A stretch of DNA of 64,000 nucleotides from Hirundichthys speculiger (taxonomy: Eukaryota; Chordata; Actinopteri; Beloniformes; Exocoetidae), in the NCBI GenBank assembly GCA_018398805.1, contig JAGFBZ010000258.1, positions 4,576,501 to 4,640,500 on the forward strand, read 5' to 3'. Position numbers and translations under genes: made by a program. The notes under the pieces are model-generated. The model was not told where the DNA came from and did no database searches. It worked only from the letters and a program-made list of their open reading frames with translations. Positions 25,481 through 36,779 of this stretch are shown here, one piece after another. The number at the start of each line of letters is the position of its first letter. Position 1 is the stretch's first letter.

Positions 25481-26305
25481 ATTTAATTTTAATTCTGAAT
25501 TATCAGGGGCAGGAGTATCAAAAGATAGGATCCTTTCAAATCAGCTAATGAGCACAACAGCTCCACTCCACTCCAGTGACTTTTTTCAAAGGAACAACCT
25601 GGAGTTAAAACAACCTTAGGTCTATTGTTAGATGGTAAGGAGTGTAAACGTTCGTTTAAGAACCAAAATGACATGACTCCAAGTGGTTTTTAGTTCAAAT
25701 GGAGTACGAGTTTACAACAAAATGACAATGTTAATGCTGAGAGCAGTGTCAAAATAAAAAAAAAAAAAAACTTTTTTTAAACTTCTGACAAGACTCAAAA
25801 TGTAATTCTGTTTCAGTGACAGTGAACATAGTACGAATTACAGGGGGGTTTAGAACTAGAATTTCGACCCCCCTAAAGAAAGGACAAATTGTAATTTTTG
25901 TCATCTCTAGAAAATGTTGACCCCCCCCCCCCAATTGTCATTGTATAATTCGCACTCTGAGTGTGAACATGGTTGCTAAAGACACACTGAAGTGATTTTT
26001 TTGTATGTCTGAAAAAAAGTATATGAAAAGGACTGTTGTTGCAGGCATCTCCATCTGGTAGCTGCCACCTTGTCAGAGTCTGTATAAGTTGACTATTGAC
26101 TGCCATTGTTGCGCAAAGTACTGTAAATAGATGCAAAAGGAGGAGAGTTCATGCCCTCTGCTTCTAACACTCCTCTGTTTTGTCATAAACATATAAGTAC
26201 CAATCCAGTTGAGATGGAACCAGGGGCCGTGAACATTTATGTCTATTGACAGTAGTTTGCATGACATCCTTTTTATTTTTCTTTACGATTTTGTAGCTTT
26301 AGTGA
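25481..26305. other. Non-coding stretch
   Basis: Contains an A-run near 25757-25771 and a C-run at 25921-25932. No exon was recognised. Confidence 0.5.
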
Positions 26306-26309
26306 TCTT

Positions 26310-26428
26310 TACCGACAGTATCTGAACAGAAGAGGGGGCAGACCACAGGGCAGGACCTGAACCTGGGCTGGCTGCATGAGGACTCCAGCCTCTGGTCATG
26401 GGACACCTGCTTAACCAGGGTGAGATAT
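26310..26428 (-). repeat. tRNA-derived SINE copy
   Basis: On the minus strand, CTGGTTAAGCAGGTG (A-box region, 26405-26418) and GGTTCAGGTCC (B-box, 26353-26363) match the SINE at 20005. Confidence 0.7.
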
Positions 26429-29080
26429 CCAGCACCCCACCAAAAAAATTGTTTTTATGTACTTTAAGCACACAAAGTTAAAATTAAATTACCTCAGTTT
26501 GTCTGTAGGGACTCTATCCACACTGTCACTTAAGTAGTATTACATTTTTGAGGCTTTAAAGAGCAATTCATTCTGATGTCGGTCAACTGGACCCAGGGCA
26601 AACATTAATTGTCATTTTCTGCACTCATATTTTTCATTCTAACTCAAAGCTGCTTCAGTTGCATGTCTTTTTGGTCCTTAATGAAACCGTACACTCCTTG
26701 CCAACTTATAATAGGCCTGGGGTTAATATATACCCCAGAATGTTCCTTTAATGAGCAAACAGTATCCATGAACTGCCTTGAAAAGCAAAATGCAAGCACT
26801 GAAATCATCCTTATTAAACTGTGACTCTGGGGTTAGAGCTTTAGGTCGCACATGCAAGTAACAAAAGTGTCTGCCTTGAGACGAGCTGCTATCTTCCTTT
26901 ACACAGAACGGAATCAGAAAAGCTTTAGTGCCAGGTACACTTAAGAACATTTTGCAGTTCTAGAAATTTGTCATGGTGTTGGGTGCAAACACTAAAGTTA
27001 AAAAGCAAAAAAGTAAAAAACAGAAAAGTTGTCCTACATACAAATTTGAAATGATATTTTGATTTGGGTACAATGTTAAAAAGCTGATGTGCCACACCTC
27101 TAAAGAACCATGGGATTATGCAGCCATCTATAAATCTATTTCATTAATTTAATTTAGCCCACATTAGACATCATATGGACCAATGTCTCTGTGACATAAA
27201 GATCCCAACCATTAGAACTCTCATCAGAATTTAATCAAATGAAGACAAACCCTGAATCCATTGAATCAAGTATAGGTCGTGAGGAATCTGAGAACTTCCA
27301 TAAGAGTGATAATCCCTGCCAGCTCTTTCCTTTAGACTCATGAGAGCCTGCAACAAAAGGTACCCACCACCATCGCCTTTACACAATTAACTAAAGCACC
27401 AGCATTATACCATTATCATAAGAATGCTGTTTGCAATGCTGGGGAGGTGGGGGGTAAAGGGTGGGGGGGTGAGGGGGGGTGCTCCTCGGCATTCATGGAC
27501 ATAGTCGAATAGAACCGAGAGCTTTTATCTTCTCAGTTACATGCAGGCTCCATTTATCACACCTAGTGATATGTTTGGACACTTTCTGTGCAGGAAACAT
27601 AATTAGTTGATCATTTAAATAGAGTGTTATAATTACAGGCCACAAGGGGGACCATTTTTTTTCTTTCAATCACACTAGTAAAGATGCAGGACATCCCAGA
27701 TTAGTTATTATTATATATATTTTATTTTAACTGGTGTAACCAATCCTCTTCCTTAGATGAAAATCTGACATCCCGTTAAGTCAGTTGGTGGCTGCTGTGC
27801 TTATGAATTCAGGGTTACAACTTGTGAAGTAATCGTTCATCACAGGAGCATCTGAACAGAAATAAAACGGAGAGGATCCATTTCTTTATTTCAGCCTCAT
27901 TTGTTCTGCATCACACTTCCCTCTCACTGCTTCAGATCTGACGTGCAGCTGTTGAGGATCTGTTGGGGTCGTGTGTGAGACGAATGACCACAAGGTGTCA
28001 ATGTTGTCGGGAGTGTGTTTCGCCCTGTGCCATTTCGGTCCATTAATGTGAAAAGAGAAGGGCCTGCTGGATGTCGTGCCGAAATAAAAGTCTGTTTATT
28101 GGGTTTTCACAAAAATGCAAAGTATAAATAAATTTAAAAAAAAATACGTACAAACTTTTTATAAAAGAACTTAAAGAATGGCAGACCTGCACAGTGCTTA
28201 ATAGGCAGATACAATCCACACATTTGCATATTTACATAATGCAGCAGCTCTTTCTGGGAAAGAACTCACACAAACAACAACCTCTGATGTGAAAGGAATT
28301 ATCCTGCAGGCAATCAAGTTTGCTCATCATCCACCCAATGTGAACACGCGGTGTTTGGAGCTCTTTTTCCACTTTCATGTGAAACTTAACCTTTCCCACC
28401 TCCCCCGGCCAACTGAAATTTCCTCCTGACTCACGTCCCATTTTACTTCCTCAGATAAAAGAATTAACATGAGAAAGGACAAATGAGCTTCTTTGAACTC
28501 ACCTGAGGTAGAAACAATAGTTTACGGGCTTCTTTTGACATCTTTCACTTTCAGATTCAAAGCGTTACAGCATAAACTACACACAGATAGCGGTAAGAAA
28601 ATTCAAGTTGAGAATGATCCTTTTTAAAAAATGAGATTTGGGAAATACTCACTTACAACCTGGGAAATTGATTGGTGGCACCTAATTATATTTAATATCC
28701 CAAAGCCTTTGAAAAGAATTAAAACACATATATAGACACATTAAAGTGAGTGATGGAATATTTACAAGGCTGGTTTCTGCTACAAAAAAAACCTTTGACT
28801 CTTCCTTGTTGTTTGACAGCCTCATTGTTCAAGTGTTGTTTTTTGTTTTTTTCTTTTTCTTTGTCCTTAAGTGACACTAAAGTTGAATCAACCAACACTC
28901 TGATGACATCAGAATTACGATCTCAGGGGTCAGGATATTTCACATCATCAACTCCTGTTTTCTGCAGCTGTTGTAGACCTTCAACAGCATAAAGCACAGA
29001 TGAGAAATTAAAAATATCTGAAGGAAATGTTAATAAACTGAACATTTTGACTGACACTATATGAATCTTTTGAAGAAGAG
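26429..29080. other. Non-coding stretch
   Basis: A G-rich run lies at 27444-27480. There is a GC-moderate patch at 27900-28080, with AATAAA on the plus strand near 28084 and 28126. No exon could be supported on either strand. Confidence 0.45.
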
Positions 29081-29083
29081 ATA

Positions 29084-30160
29084 CAGTGATCCCTTATTTT
29101 TTCGCAGTTAATGGGGACCGGCGCCCCCCCGCGACAATCAAAATCCGCGATCTAGAGCCGGAGCCCCACCGAGCCTCAATAATGTGTTTAAAATATGTTT
29201 AAAAACCCAAAAAAAGTAGTGAGGCACTGCAGCGAAACAAGACAAAGGCTCAACTGTGGTCTTTCTGTTACCTTCACAGCCTCTGGTCTCTGAACCGCAG
29301 TAAAACTGCTGGTATTGTGCTATTTTTGGCTTGTAATTAGCGGCTAACACGCTAACAACAACAAAAGAAATAGTCTGGTTTTCTCTGCATGGAACGAGCA
29401 CTTTATTCTGGCACTGCAGGAACTTGTAACATCACACAGGTTGTATTGTTGGGCTCCTGTCGGTTAACAGAGAATGTAAATCTATACACGCTGGGCTGCT
29501 GTTTATGCTCACTTTTCATCTAACCAGCGTTGCCAGGTGGGAAATGTAGGATTATCGTACCAAAGACTCAAAATTATCGCATTTTGAGGGAAATTATCGT
29601 ACATCTGTCATAACCAAAATAACAAGCCCAATGATGCGTTATAGTCAAATGTAATGACTCTAATGTTAAATAGCGGGCGAAGCTGACCACTCAGCCCATT
29701 CAGTCTATCATGCTAGTTGTTCTGAGACAAACATTCGTATCTCCCGCTCAGGAAAGCAAGATTGGCTGGAATCATGTCACATGGGAACAGATGCCTTCAG
29801 GATTCATAATTTGAAAGTCAAATCATCGTACATATGGCTTTTTTTTTTTGAATTATTGATTGTACAGAGGGCCAAATTATCATACAAATACGATAATTAT
29901 CGTACACCTGGCAACGCTGCATCTAACCTCGTTTTCTTCTGCCGTCCCACGACACACACTCCATTACCCATAAGGCCACCTTCTTAAAGGGGCCAGGCTG
30001 GCTCACAGCATTTCTTCACTGTGAGAGAACGCGCACAAACTCCTGTGATGTTTCCACGATTTAAAAAGAAAAAATTAAAATTATATTATATATTTCTGAA
30101 AAAAATCTGCGAATAACTATAACCGCGGAACTTAAAACGCGAAGTGGCAAGGGATCACTG
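29084..30160. mobile_element. pogo/Tigger-like element, copy 2, interrupted by a hAT element
   Basis: Ends CAGTGATCCCTTATTTTTTC / GGGATCACTG with TA flanks. It is homologous to copies at 7585 and 44679 except for the 395 bp insertion at 29525-29919. Confidence 0.88.
29525..29919. mobile_element. Non-autonomous hAT element nested in pogo-like copy 2
   Basis: Perfect 15-bp inverted ends CAGCGTTGCCAGGTG / CACCTGGCAACGCTG and a perfect 8-bp duplication catctaac (29517-29524 and 29920-29927). The uninterrupted host copies show the empty site. ATTATCGTAC motifs repeat inside. Confidence 0.95.
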
Positions 30161-30459
30161 TAATTATTTGTCTTCAAAATCCAAAACAGGAATAAAATAA
30201 AGCACTGAAGTGCTCAGACGCTGCCAGTTCGGTTTGGTATGACCCGCTAACCCATTCACATCGAATTCTTCTGAAACCCACTCATTCACAGCTTAATTCC
30301 TTGTTTCGAGAAGGAAAAGAACTTGGATGGCTAGGCTGGCTAATGATTTTACATTTAAGGTAGATATTGATTAACTTATAAGTTGTAGTATTGCCAGGTT
30401 CACGTTTCCACAGTTGAAACGATTTAGTGAAAGTTATTGCAATCATACTTTCAAGTTAG

Positions 30460-30650
30460 AGGCAGGGTAAGAAATTTTTTGATATTTTTCTAATCCAGAA
30501 CAATTCATGCTTATGGAGGGGCGTGGTTTTTTTTTTTTTTGGGAACATTGGAAGGAGGGAGAAAGAGGCGCTAGCTCTCCTGTGTTTTGTTAATGCTTTA
30601 TTCAAACATCCACAGAACATGACGTCATCTGGAAATTGCTTACCCTACCT
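30460..30650. mobile_element. piggyBac-like MITE
   Basis: Ends AGGCAGGGTAAGAAATTTT and, in reverse complement, AGGTAGGGTAAGCAATTTC, flanked by TTAG / TTAA. The same right end with ttaa is at 58902. Confidence 0.6.
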
Positions 30651-30659
30651 TTAACAGAA

Positions 30660-31985
30660 AAGAAGACAGAGAAAAGTGTTTTCCCATCTTTTCCTTTTGA
30701 TCTTTTCTTTTGCTTTTTGTTTGTTCAGTCCTTTGTGATCACTGCGTGGGTCTAAAGCCACATCTGACTCAGAGCTGAAGACAAATTAGCTGTTCTGCGC
30801 AGCAGGGACATGATGCACTCAGAAACACCTCAGGACAGCTTTAAGTCATAACCTTGACAAACATTACAATCCCAAATCACACTGATTCTTACATTAACTG
30901 TTTGTTTCACTGTAGACAGAAAAAACTAAAATATTTTCAACTTAATTTAATTGTCTAATGTTCAGTATGGAATTTATGCCCTGAATCATACAAATTAAAT
31001 GCAATCATTTGTAAACCCATTTAAACCCTATATTTTATTGCCATTTTAAATAAGTTATGATCTGAAACATAAAACTTAAAAGATTTGGTGATTTGCAAGA
31101 TAAAGCCCGGAACACATGTCAAAAGGGGGAAGAAAATTTTCGAATAAGGAAAGAAAAAGAAAGAAATGCCATAAAATAAAATTGACATCGAATGAGATTA
31201 AATGGAAACAGATGACTCTAAATTTAGGTGAAAATGCATTCCTTCAAAGCAAGTCTCTTAATTTAAGAAGAGGAAGTGGTTAAAGAAAGACTGTGAGGTC
31301 AAATAGTTCAACAACTTTAATCATCTTCAAAAATAAGATTCCTCACTTTAAATTTATTTACAATTTGGGGATTTCACCCACTACAGTATATAATACTATT
31401 AAGAGATTCAGAGGAATGTGAAGGACGAAGATGAAAATAGCTCTCAGACAACACAGTATTGAGAATAAGATGGATTCTGTAGCAGAAATCACTGCATGAG
31501 CTCAGGAGTTGTTGTTGTGATTTTTGGTGAATTTTTTAAAAATTCATTTTTTGGCAATCTTCAGCACCACATCCTCCAGGCTAAAGAAGAGAAGAACCAT
31601 CTCACTTGTATTTTGTGGAGAATTTAGTAGCCTACACATGTCTGAAGAGCATTCTCTTTTTTTTTTTTTTGTCTGCATTTACATTCATGGTTGGGGCCAT
31701 CATCTAGCCAAACCACCTAGTATATGCAATTTAATCTTATAGCAGACTTTTTTTTGTGGGAATGTGAAGGGTGAATATGTCCTTCAGCAGTCCTCTCTGG
31801 CAGTAAATTCTAACATCTTTTATTAACATCTTAAATCCTGATTTCGTCAGAGGACTAAAAAAACACCAGTAGTGAAACATTTAACAAACTTAAAAAGATA
31901 TATAAGAAGCAGAAACTACTAACAAGAAGACTGTATGAACACCTTTTACCAAGCTTTAGACCTGTATATGGAGAATTAATGTAAG
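30660..31985. other. Non-coding stretch
   Basis: Nothing recognisable. Confidence 0.5.
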
Positions 31986-31989
31986 CAAT

Positions 31990-33560
31990 ATCGATTGATT
32001 GTGTTGACAGTAGGGGGGGGGGGGGGGTTGGGGGGGGGTGTAAAGCATAAATGTGTCCGTGCCCATATATACTTACATGTAAGTTACCAAAGTACCAAGG
32101 AAACTGTCATCACCATTACCATCACCACTCTCCGGTTCCCCGGGAACCCGGGCAGCCATCGGGGCGCACCATGGGGCGCACCCCTGCATCCAAAAGGCCC
32201 ACCACCACTGAGGCCCCCCAATGTCCATACAGGGCCCAAGCACGCCCCGGCCGAGGAACCAGACACCCACCGTGACCCCAGGAGGAGCCCTCAGGCAGAG
32301 AGATGGGCCGGCCGCCACAACCAGGGAGGAGGCCACCCCGCCACAGCCCCCGACCCAGGGCCCTACCCCAGCCCCAACCACCAGAGACACAGCGCAAACC
32401 GGGGCGAGAACCCCAGCAACAACACATGAACCTTGACCCCAGAGTGACGGGGACACCGGCGGCCCACACCCACTAGGAGAGCGAGATAATGCTATATCAC
32501 TAAGAGAAATGCACATGTGGTTTGATGACAATGACGACAACAACCCATCGTAAAAAACTATGCCCATTCTTATCCTTCCCCCAGGATCATTAAGTTTATA
32601 TCAGCGGATTCTCAGGCTGAAGGAGATCAAGCTAACTGTGGGCAGTTATGGTGGGAGTAGATTTAAGAAGTCTTTGTTTAAGTTGTGTGTTTATTTTATC
32701 CTCCCACAGTCAAGGAGTTACATAATGCTCAGTCACAGATCTTTTAGGGACGATTTATGTTATAGATGTAAAGATCGACTCATTTTGTCCCAAATTTGAC
32801 TGAGTGTCATTTTGATTTTTTATTGTGGCTGACAGTTTTTCTATTGCAATGAAGTCGATTAACAAATTTTTCCAGAGAGTAATATTAACTGAGTTTTTTT
32901 GTTTTCCAATTTACAAGGATTGCTTTTTTGGCAATGATTAAGGCGATAAAGAGAGTTATTATCCAGGGTGGTCATGGAGGAGTCTCCCAGTAAACAGAGG
33001 GAAGGTGATACTGGGATGTTACAGTCCAGAAGTTGGGAGAGTTTTGATAATATTGATCCAGAATGTTTTAACTGGTGTACATTTCCACATGGCATGAAAG
33101 TAGGAGTCAACTGCATTCTGTGTACAATGTGAGCATATTTTTGTGTCTCTAAAGCCCATTTTAAACATTTTTTCCCCAGTAAAGTGTACTCTGTGGATAA
33201 TTTTATATTGTATGAGTTGTAGATTTGCATTGAAAAGAATATATTTTTGCAAATTTGGGGCCAGAATTCTTCATTGGGGGTGAGTTCTAAGTCCTGCTCT
33301 CATTTAATTGAAGGGACTGAGATTGTACAGTCAATTGTTGAAATTAATTTATACATTTTAGACAAGATTTTTTTGATGACTAGAGATTCTAGTAAATTGT
33401 AGGATCAATGGTGGAAGACTGAGGTTAGGTGTTTTATTCATTTTAGCCTGTATGGTAGTTTTAACCTGAAGATATTCTAAATCCTAAGCAATACCTACAA
33501 GCCATGTAGCCAAATTTGCTGTGATTCAGACGATGACCTTTTTAGGGAAGGTCTTGCTCA
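31990..33560 (-). pseudogene. 5'-truncated L1-like LINE (end of ORF2 plus 3' region)
   Basis: The minus strand at 33019-33252 reads LQLIQYKIIHRVHFTGEKM, then DTKICSHCTQNAVDSYFHAM and WKCTPVKTFW, the Cys/His-rich C-terminal segment of L1/Tx1-type ORF2 proteins. Further fragments occur in other frames (32859-33230 and upstream to about 33500), so it is inactivated by frameshifts. The GC-rich 32120-32460 part and the G-runs at 32011-32040 would be its 3' region. Confidence 0.75.
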
Positions 33561-35035
33561 ATTCAGTAATACAATGCCAGATAATTATTAATATTTTTGC
33601 ATACTAAAAGAGTGTGCATCTCTATTCAAATGGTCTGAGTGCCAAACTGATCTGCCTGAAATCCAGACCTGTCATTGATTGTAAGGATTTGACTCACTGG
33701 GACAAAAACAATATAAGAAAGGAGGTGAGCAGGCAAAATTTAAAGAAAAGGATGGGAAAGCATTTCTTTTTTTTTTTTTAAGACAACACTGACAAGTTGA
33801 TGGCTAACACCAACGTGTTGCTCCCATTGGAGAGAAACATTCTCTTGCTTCCTACACAATACTATTAGCTCGATAGATCAGACCCACGTCTCGAAAGAAG
33901 TGGGGTCTGAAAACGACCCATGGGGTCCCCCCATCCAAGGGGTGATAAGCTTGATAAGCAACCAACAGTTGCTTATCAAACTGCCTCAGGACTCAGGTGG
34001 TTAGAGCTACAACCAATCAGAGCAATGAACAAGGTGACGTATTCAGAGCGACAACAGAAGATGCATCTTCCTTGCAAAAGAATGATTTTAGTGATGTCTT
34101 CTGTTCATTTTTCAAAGAAAAAGCTAAAGTCTGAGTGTTTAAATATCGATGCCAAACCCAATTCAAATAGCCTCTGTTCCTCAGCTGCAGACATCTTTGC
34201 TATTAGCCAAACTGTCTACAACGTCGCAGCTGTGTCTTCATCGTCTTAAGCCCACCCAAAGAGTCTCTATGAGGGTGATGTGATTAATTTCTCAAATAAT
34301 TAGAGGGTTTAAATAGTTCACAAATCATGGTAGTCTGTTCTCACTATACAGAGGTCCAAACCATAGATGCAGCAAAACTGTAAAACACTGACTGAAATCT
34401 GAAATTGATTCATTTTTTTGTATATACTTTCTTGATCGTTTCCTATAAAGCAAAAGAAACAATCATTACTCAGTGAGGGGTAAATGATTACAGCCTAGAT
34501 ATCCTTTTTCGGTTTGGGTCTGAGATCAAGTCCCAGTATCCAAATTTCTTCACAGTAAACAAGAAAAAAAAAGAGTGCTATCTATTATACATCACTTTTC
34601 TGCGATAGCAGAACAGTGATGTATAAAAAGAAAAGCTGACTTGTACTTCATCTGAGTTCAAACATGAGGTGATAATTGAGATAATGTTTGGTTAGGTTCG
34701 CCGTTTGAGATCAAACTGGGATTAAGATGTTATATATTTGCAAAAGCAGGGATTATCATAGGATGAAATACAGAGTTAGTTCCAGCAGACATGGAGAGGG
34801 ACTGTACATTATACTTCCATTCTTGTGTCTCTCAAAACTTGCATGTGGTTTCATTTACTGGCCTCCTTAGGTGATTTCCATGCAGCACATTAGCCTGAAA
34901 GGGGGGGTGGGGGTATTTTGAGATATCAGTCTTTAAAATTGGACCTTGACCTGGTAAAGTTATCTTACTGTGGCGCAGAAATCTCTGAGTCATGGCCCAA
35001 GATCAACTTCAAAAGTTCAGAAGCATTTTCTGCTA
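33561..35035. other. Non-coding stretch
   Basis: Nothing recognisable. A short G-run is at 34899-34913. Confidence 0.5.
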
Positions 35036-35049
35036 ATATACAGAGGGAT

Positions 35050-36315
35050 CTTATTTCAACACAACCTGAATACCAGAAAAGTTGGGACGTTTTCTAAATT
35101 TGAATAAAATGAAAACTAAATGACCTTCAAATCATCATGAGCCAAAATGTATTCACACCAGCACATAGATAACAAAACAAAAAAAAAATGTTGAAGCTGG
35201 GAAATTTTTACTTTTCTTTGGCACTAGTGGCCTTTGACACTGAAGATAGTAAAAAAAGGGGCAGAGAGAGAACGAGGAAGACATGCAGAAAAGGGTCACA
35301 TGGGCTGGGAGTCAAACCCACGACCGCTGTGTCCTCTGTATATGGGCTGCCTGCCCAAGCTACTCCACCACTGGGCGGCCAGGAAATTTGACTTTTATCC
35401 ACTGAATGAGCTCATATAAAATTTGATGCCTGTTACAGGTCTTTAAAAAGTTGGCATGGGGGCAACAAATGGCTGAAAAGGCAGGAAATTTTAAAAAGAG
35501 TCAGCTGGGTAGAACATCTAGCAACTAATGAAGTTAACTAATATCAGGTCTGTGACATGATCAGCTGAGATTCTTGTTGGTGATCATGGACGCCGTGCGT
35601 GCGATAACACGACCTTCCAGCGTGTTATCAGCCTTCAGTTCAACAGCCAGCATCTCCGATGGTATCGGGGAGTATAAGTGCATATGTTATGGGCAGCTGG
35701 CATGTTTTGGAAGGAACTATGAATGCTAAAAAGGTATATAAAAGTTTTAGAGCAACATATGCTCCCCTCCAGATGACGTCTATTTCAGGGAGAGCCTTGT
35801 GTTTTTCTGCAGGACAATGAAAACCAGATACTGCAGCTGTTACAGCAGCATGGCTTCATCAGAGAAGAGTCCAGGTGCTGAACTGTCCTGCCTGCAGTCC
35901 AGATCTTTCACCTATAGAGAACATTTGGCACCATAAACAAAAAGATGACCACAAACTCTTCAGCAGCTGAAAGGCTGTATCAGGCAAGAATGGGACCAAA
36001 TTCCAACACCAGAAACTCATCACCTCGATGTCCAGACATCCTCAAACTGTTGTGAAAAGAAAAGATGCTCCACCACGGTAAACATGGCCCTGTCTCAACT
36101 ATTTTAAGACCTGCAGCAGGCATCAACATTTGAAATGAGCTTATTTTCTATATAAATTTGCACAATTTCACTGTTTAAGCATTTGTTATTGTCTATATTC
36201 TGTTGTCAATGAAATATTGGCTTCATTTGATTTGAAAGCCTGTTTTTATTTTGTTCAAATTAAAAAAAAAAAAAAAAACATCCAAATGTTTTCAGAAATT
36301 TCTGTTGTAGAAGCA
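35050..36315 (+). pseudogene. Decayed DDE (Tc1-like) transposon with nested SINE
   Basis: The left end AGAAAAGTTGGGACGTTTTC is characteristic of an abundant fish DNA transposon; the right end near 36300 is diverged. Near 35890-35925 the plus strand reads SPDLSPIENIW, the transposase motif holding the last catalytic acidic residue. Other parts are frameshifted. Confidence 0.65.
35216..35381 (-). repeat. tRNA-derived SINE inserted in DDE transposon
   Basis: The minus strand shows GTGGTGGAGTAGCTTGG near its start, a B-box GGTTTGACTCC (35308-35318) and a CTTCCTCGTTCTCTCTCTGC tail. Flanks ggaaatttttactttt (35200-35215) and ggaaatttgactttt (35382-35396) are the target duplication. Confidence 0.8.
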
Positions 36316-36429
36316 ACTGTTTACGCTGTATAATTGTCCAAATTGTCCAAAAGAGTCTGAAAGTGCACTAAACTCAAGATGCCGCTGCCATGGAAGTCAT
36401 TAAATCCAAGCTACAGAATAGGATAAATC

Positions 36430-36775
36430 GGGGAAATGTGAGTACTGCAAAGTGGTGTCCACTGGGGGGCAGCAACGATCGAAACCGGTCGCTACCGCTA
36501 CATTTGGGGCTTTTGTGTGGATTTGAAGCGAAAGTGCTGATTTAGCACGAGGGTACGGACAAAAAGGGGAAGAATATCGACAAGCTGAACCTCACAAGAA
36601 ATTCCAGGCGATGTTCCCGTCGATTCAGCAATGAAAAGATCAACACTGACTGCAAGGTGATCCAACGGAGATCGTGTTCACTCCTGGAATAATTGGAGGA
36701 AGGCATGGCGGAGAGAAAGCCCCGGATGGATGTCAGTTCTGCCCCCTTAAACGTCACGTTCTGTGGTTGTCGGGT
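36430..36775. mobile_element. Unclassified MITE, family M, copy 3
   Basis: It shares CGACAAGCTGAACCTCAC with copy 1, and CTACATTTGGGGCTTTTG-like and GGAATAATTGGAGGAAGGC text with the other copies. The ends GGGAAATG / TCGGGTTGC are degenerate. Confidence 0.6.
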
Positions 36776-36779
36776 TGCA

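Noticed and set aside
31995..32567. Long overlapping open frames on both strands, Pro/Gly-rich
   Set aside because: The stretch is GC-rich, frames are open on both strands at once, and it adjoins an L1 ORF2 tail, so it is best explained as LINE 3' region.
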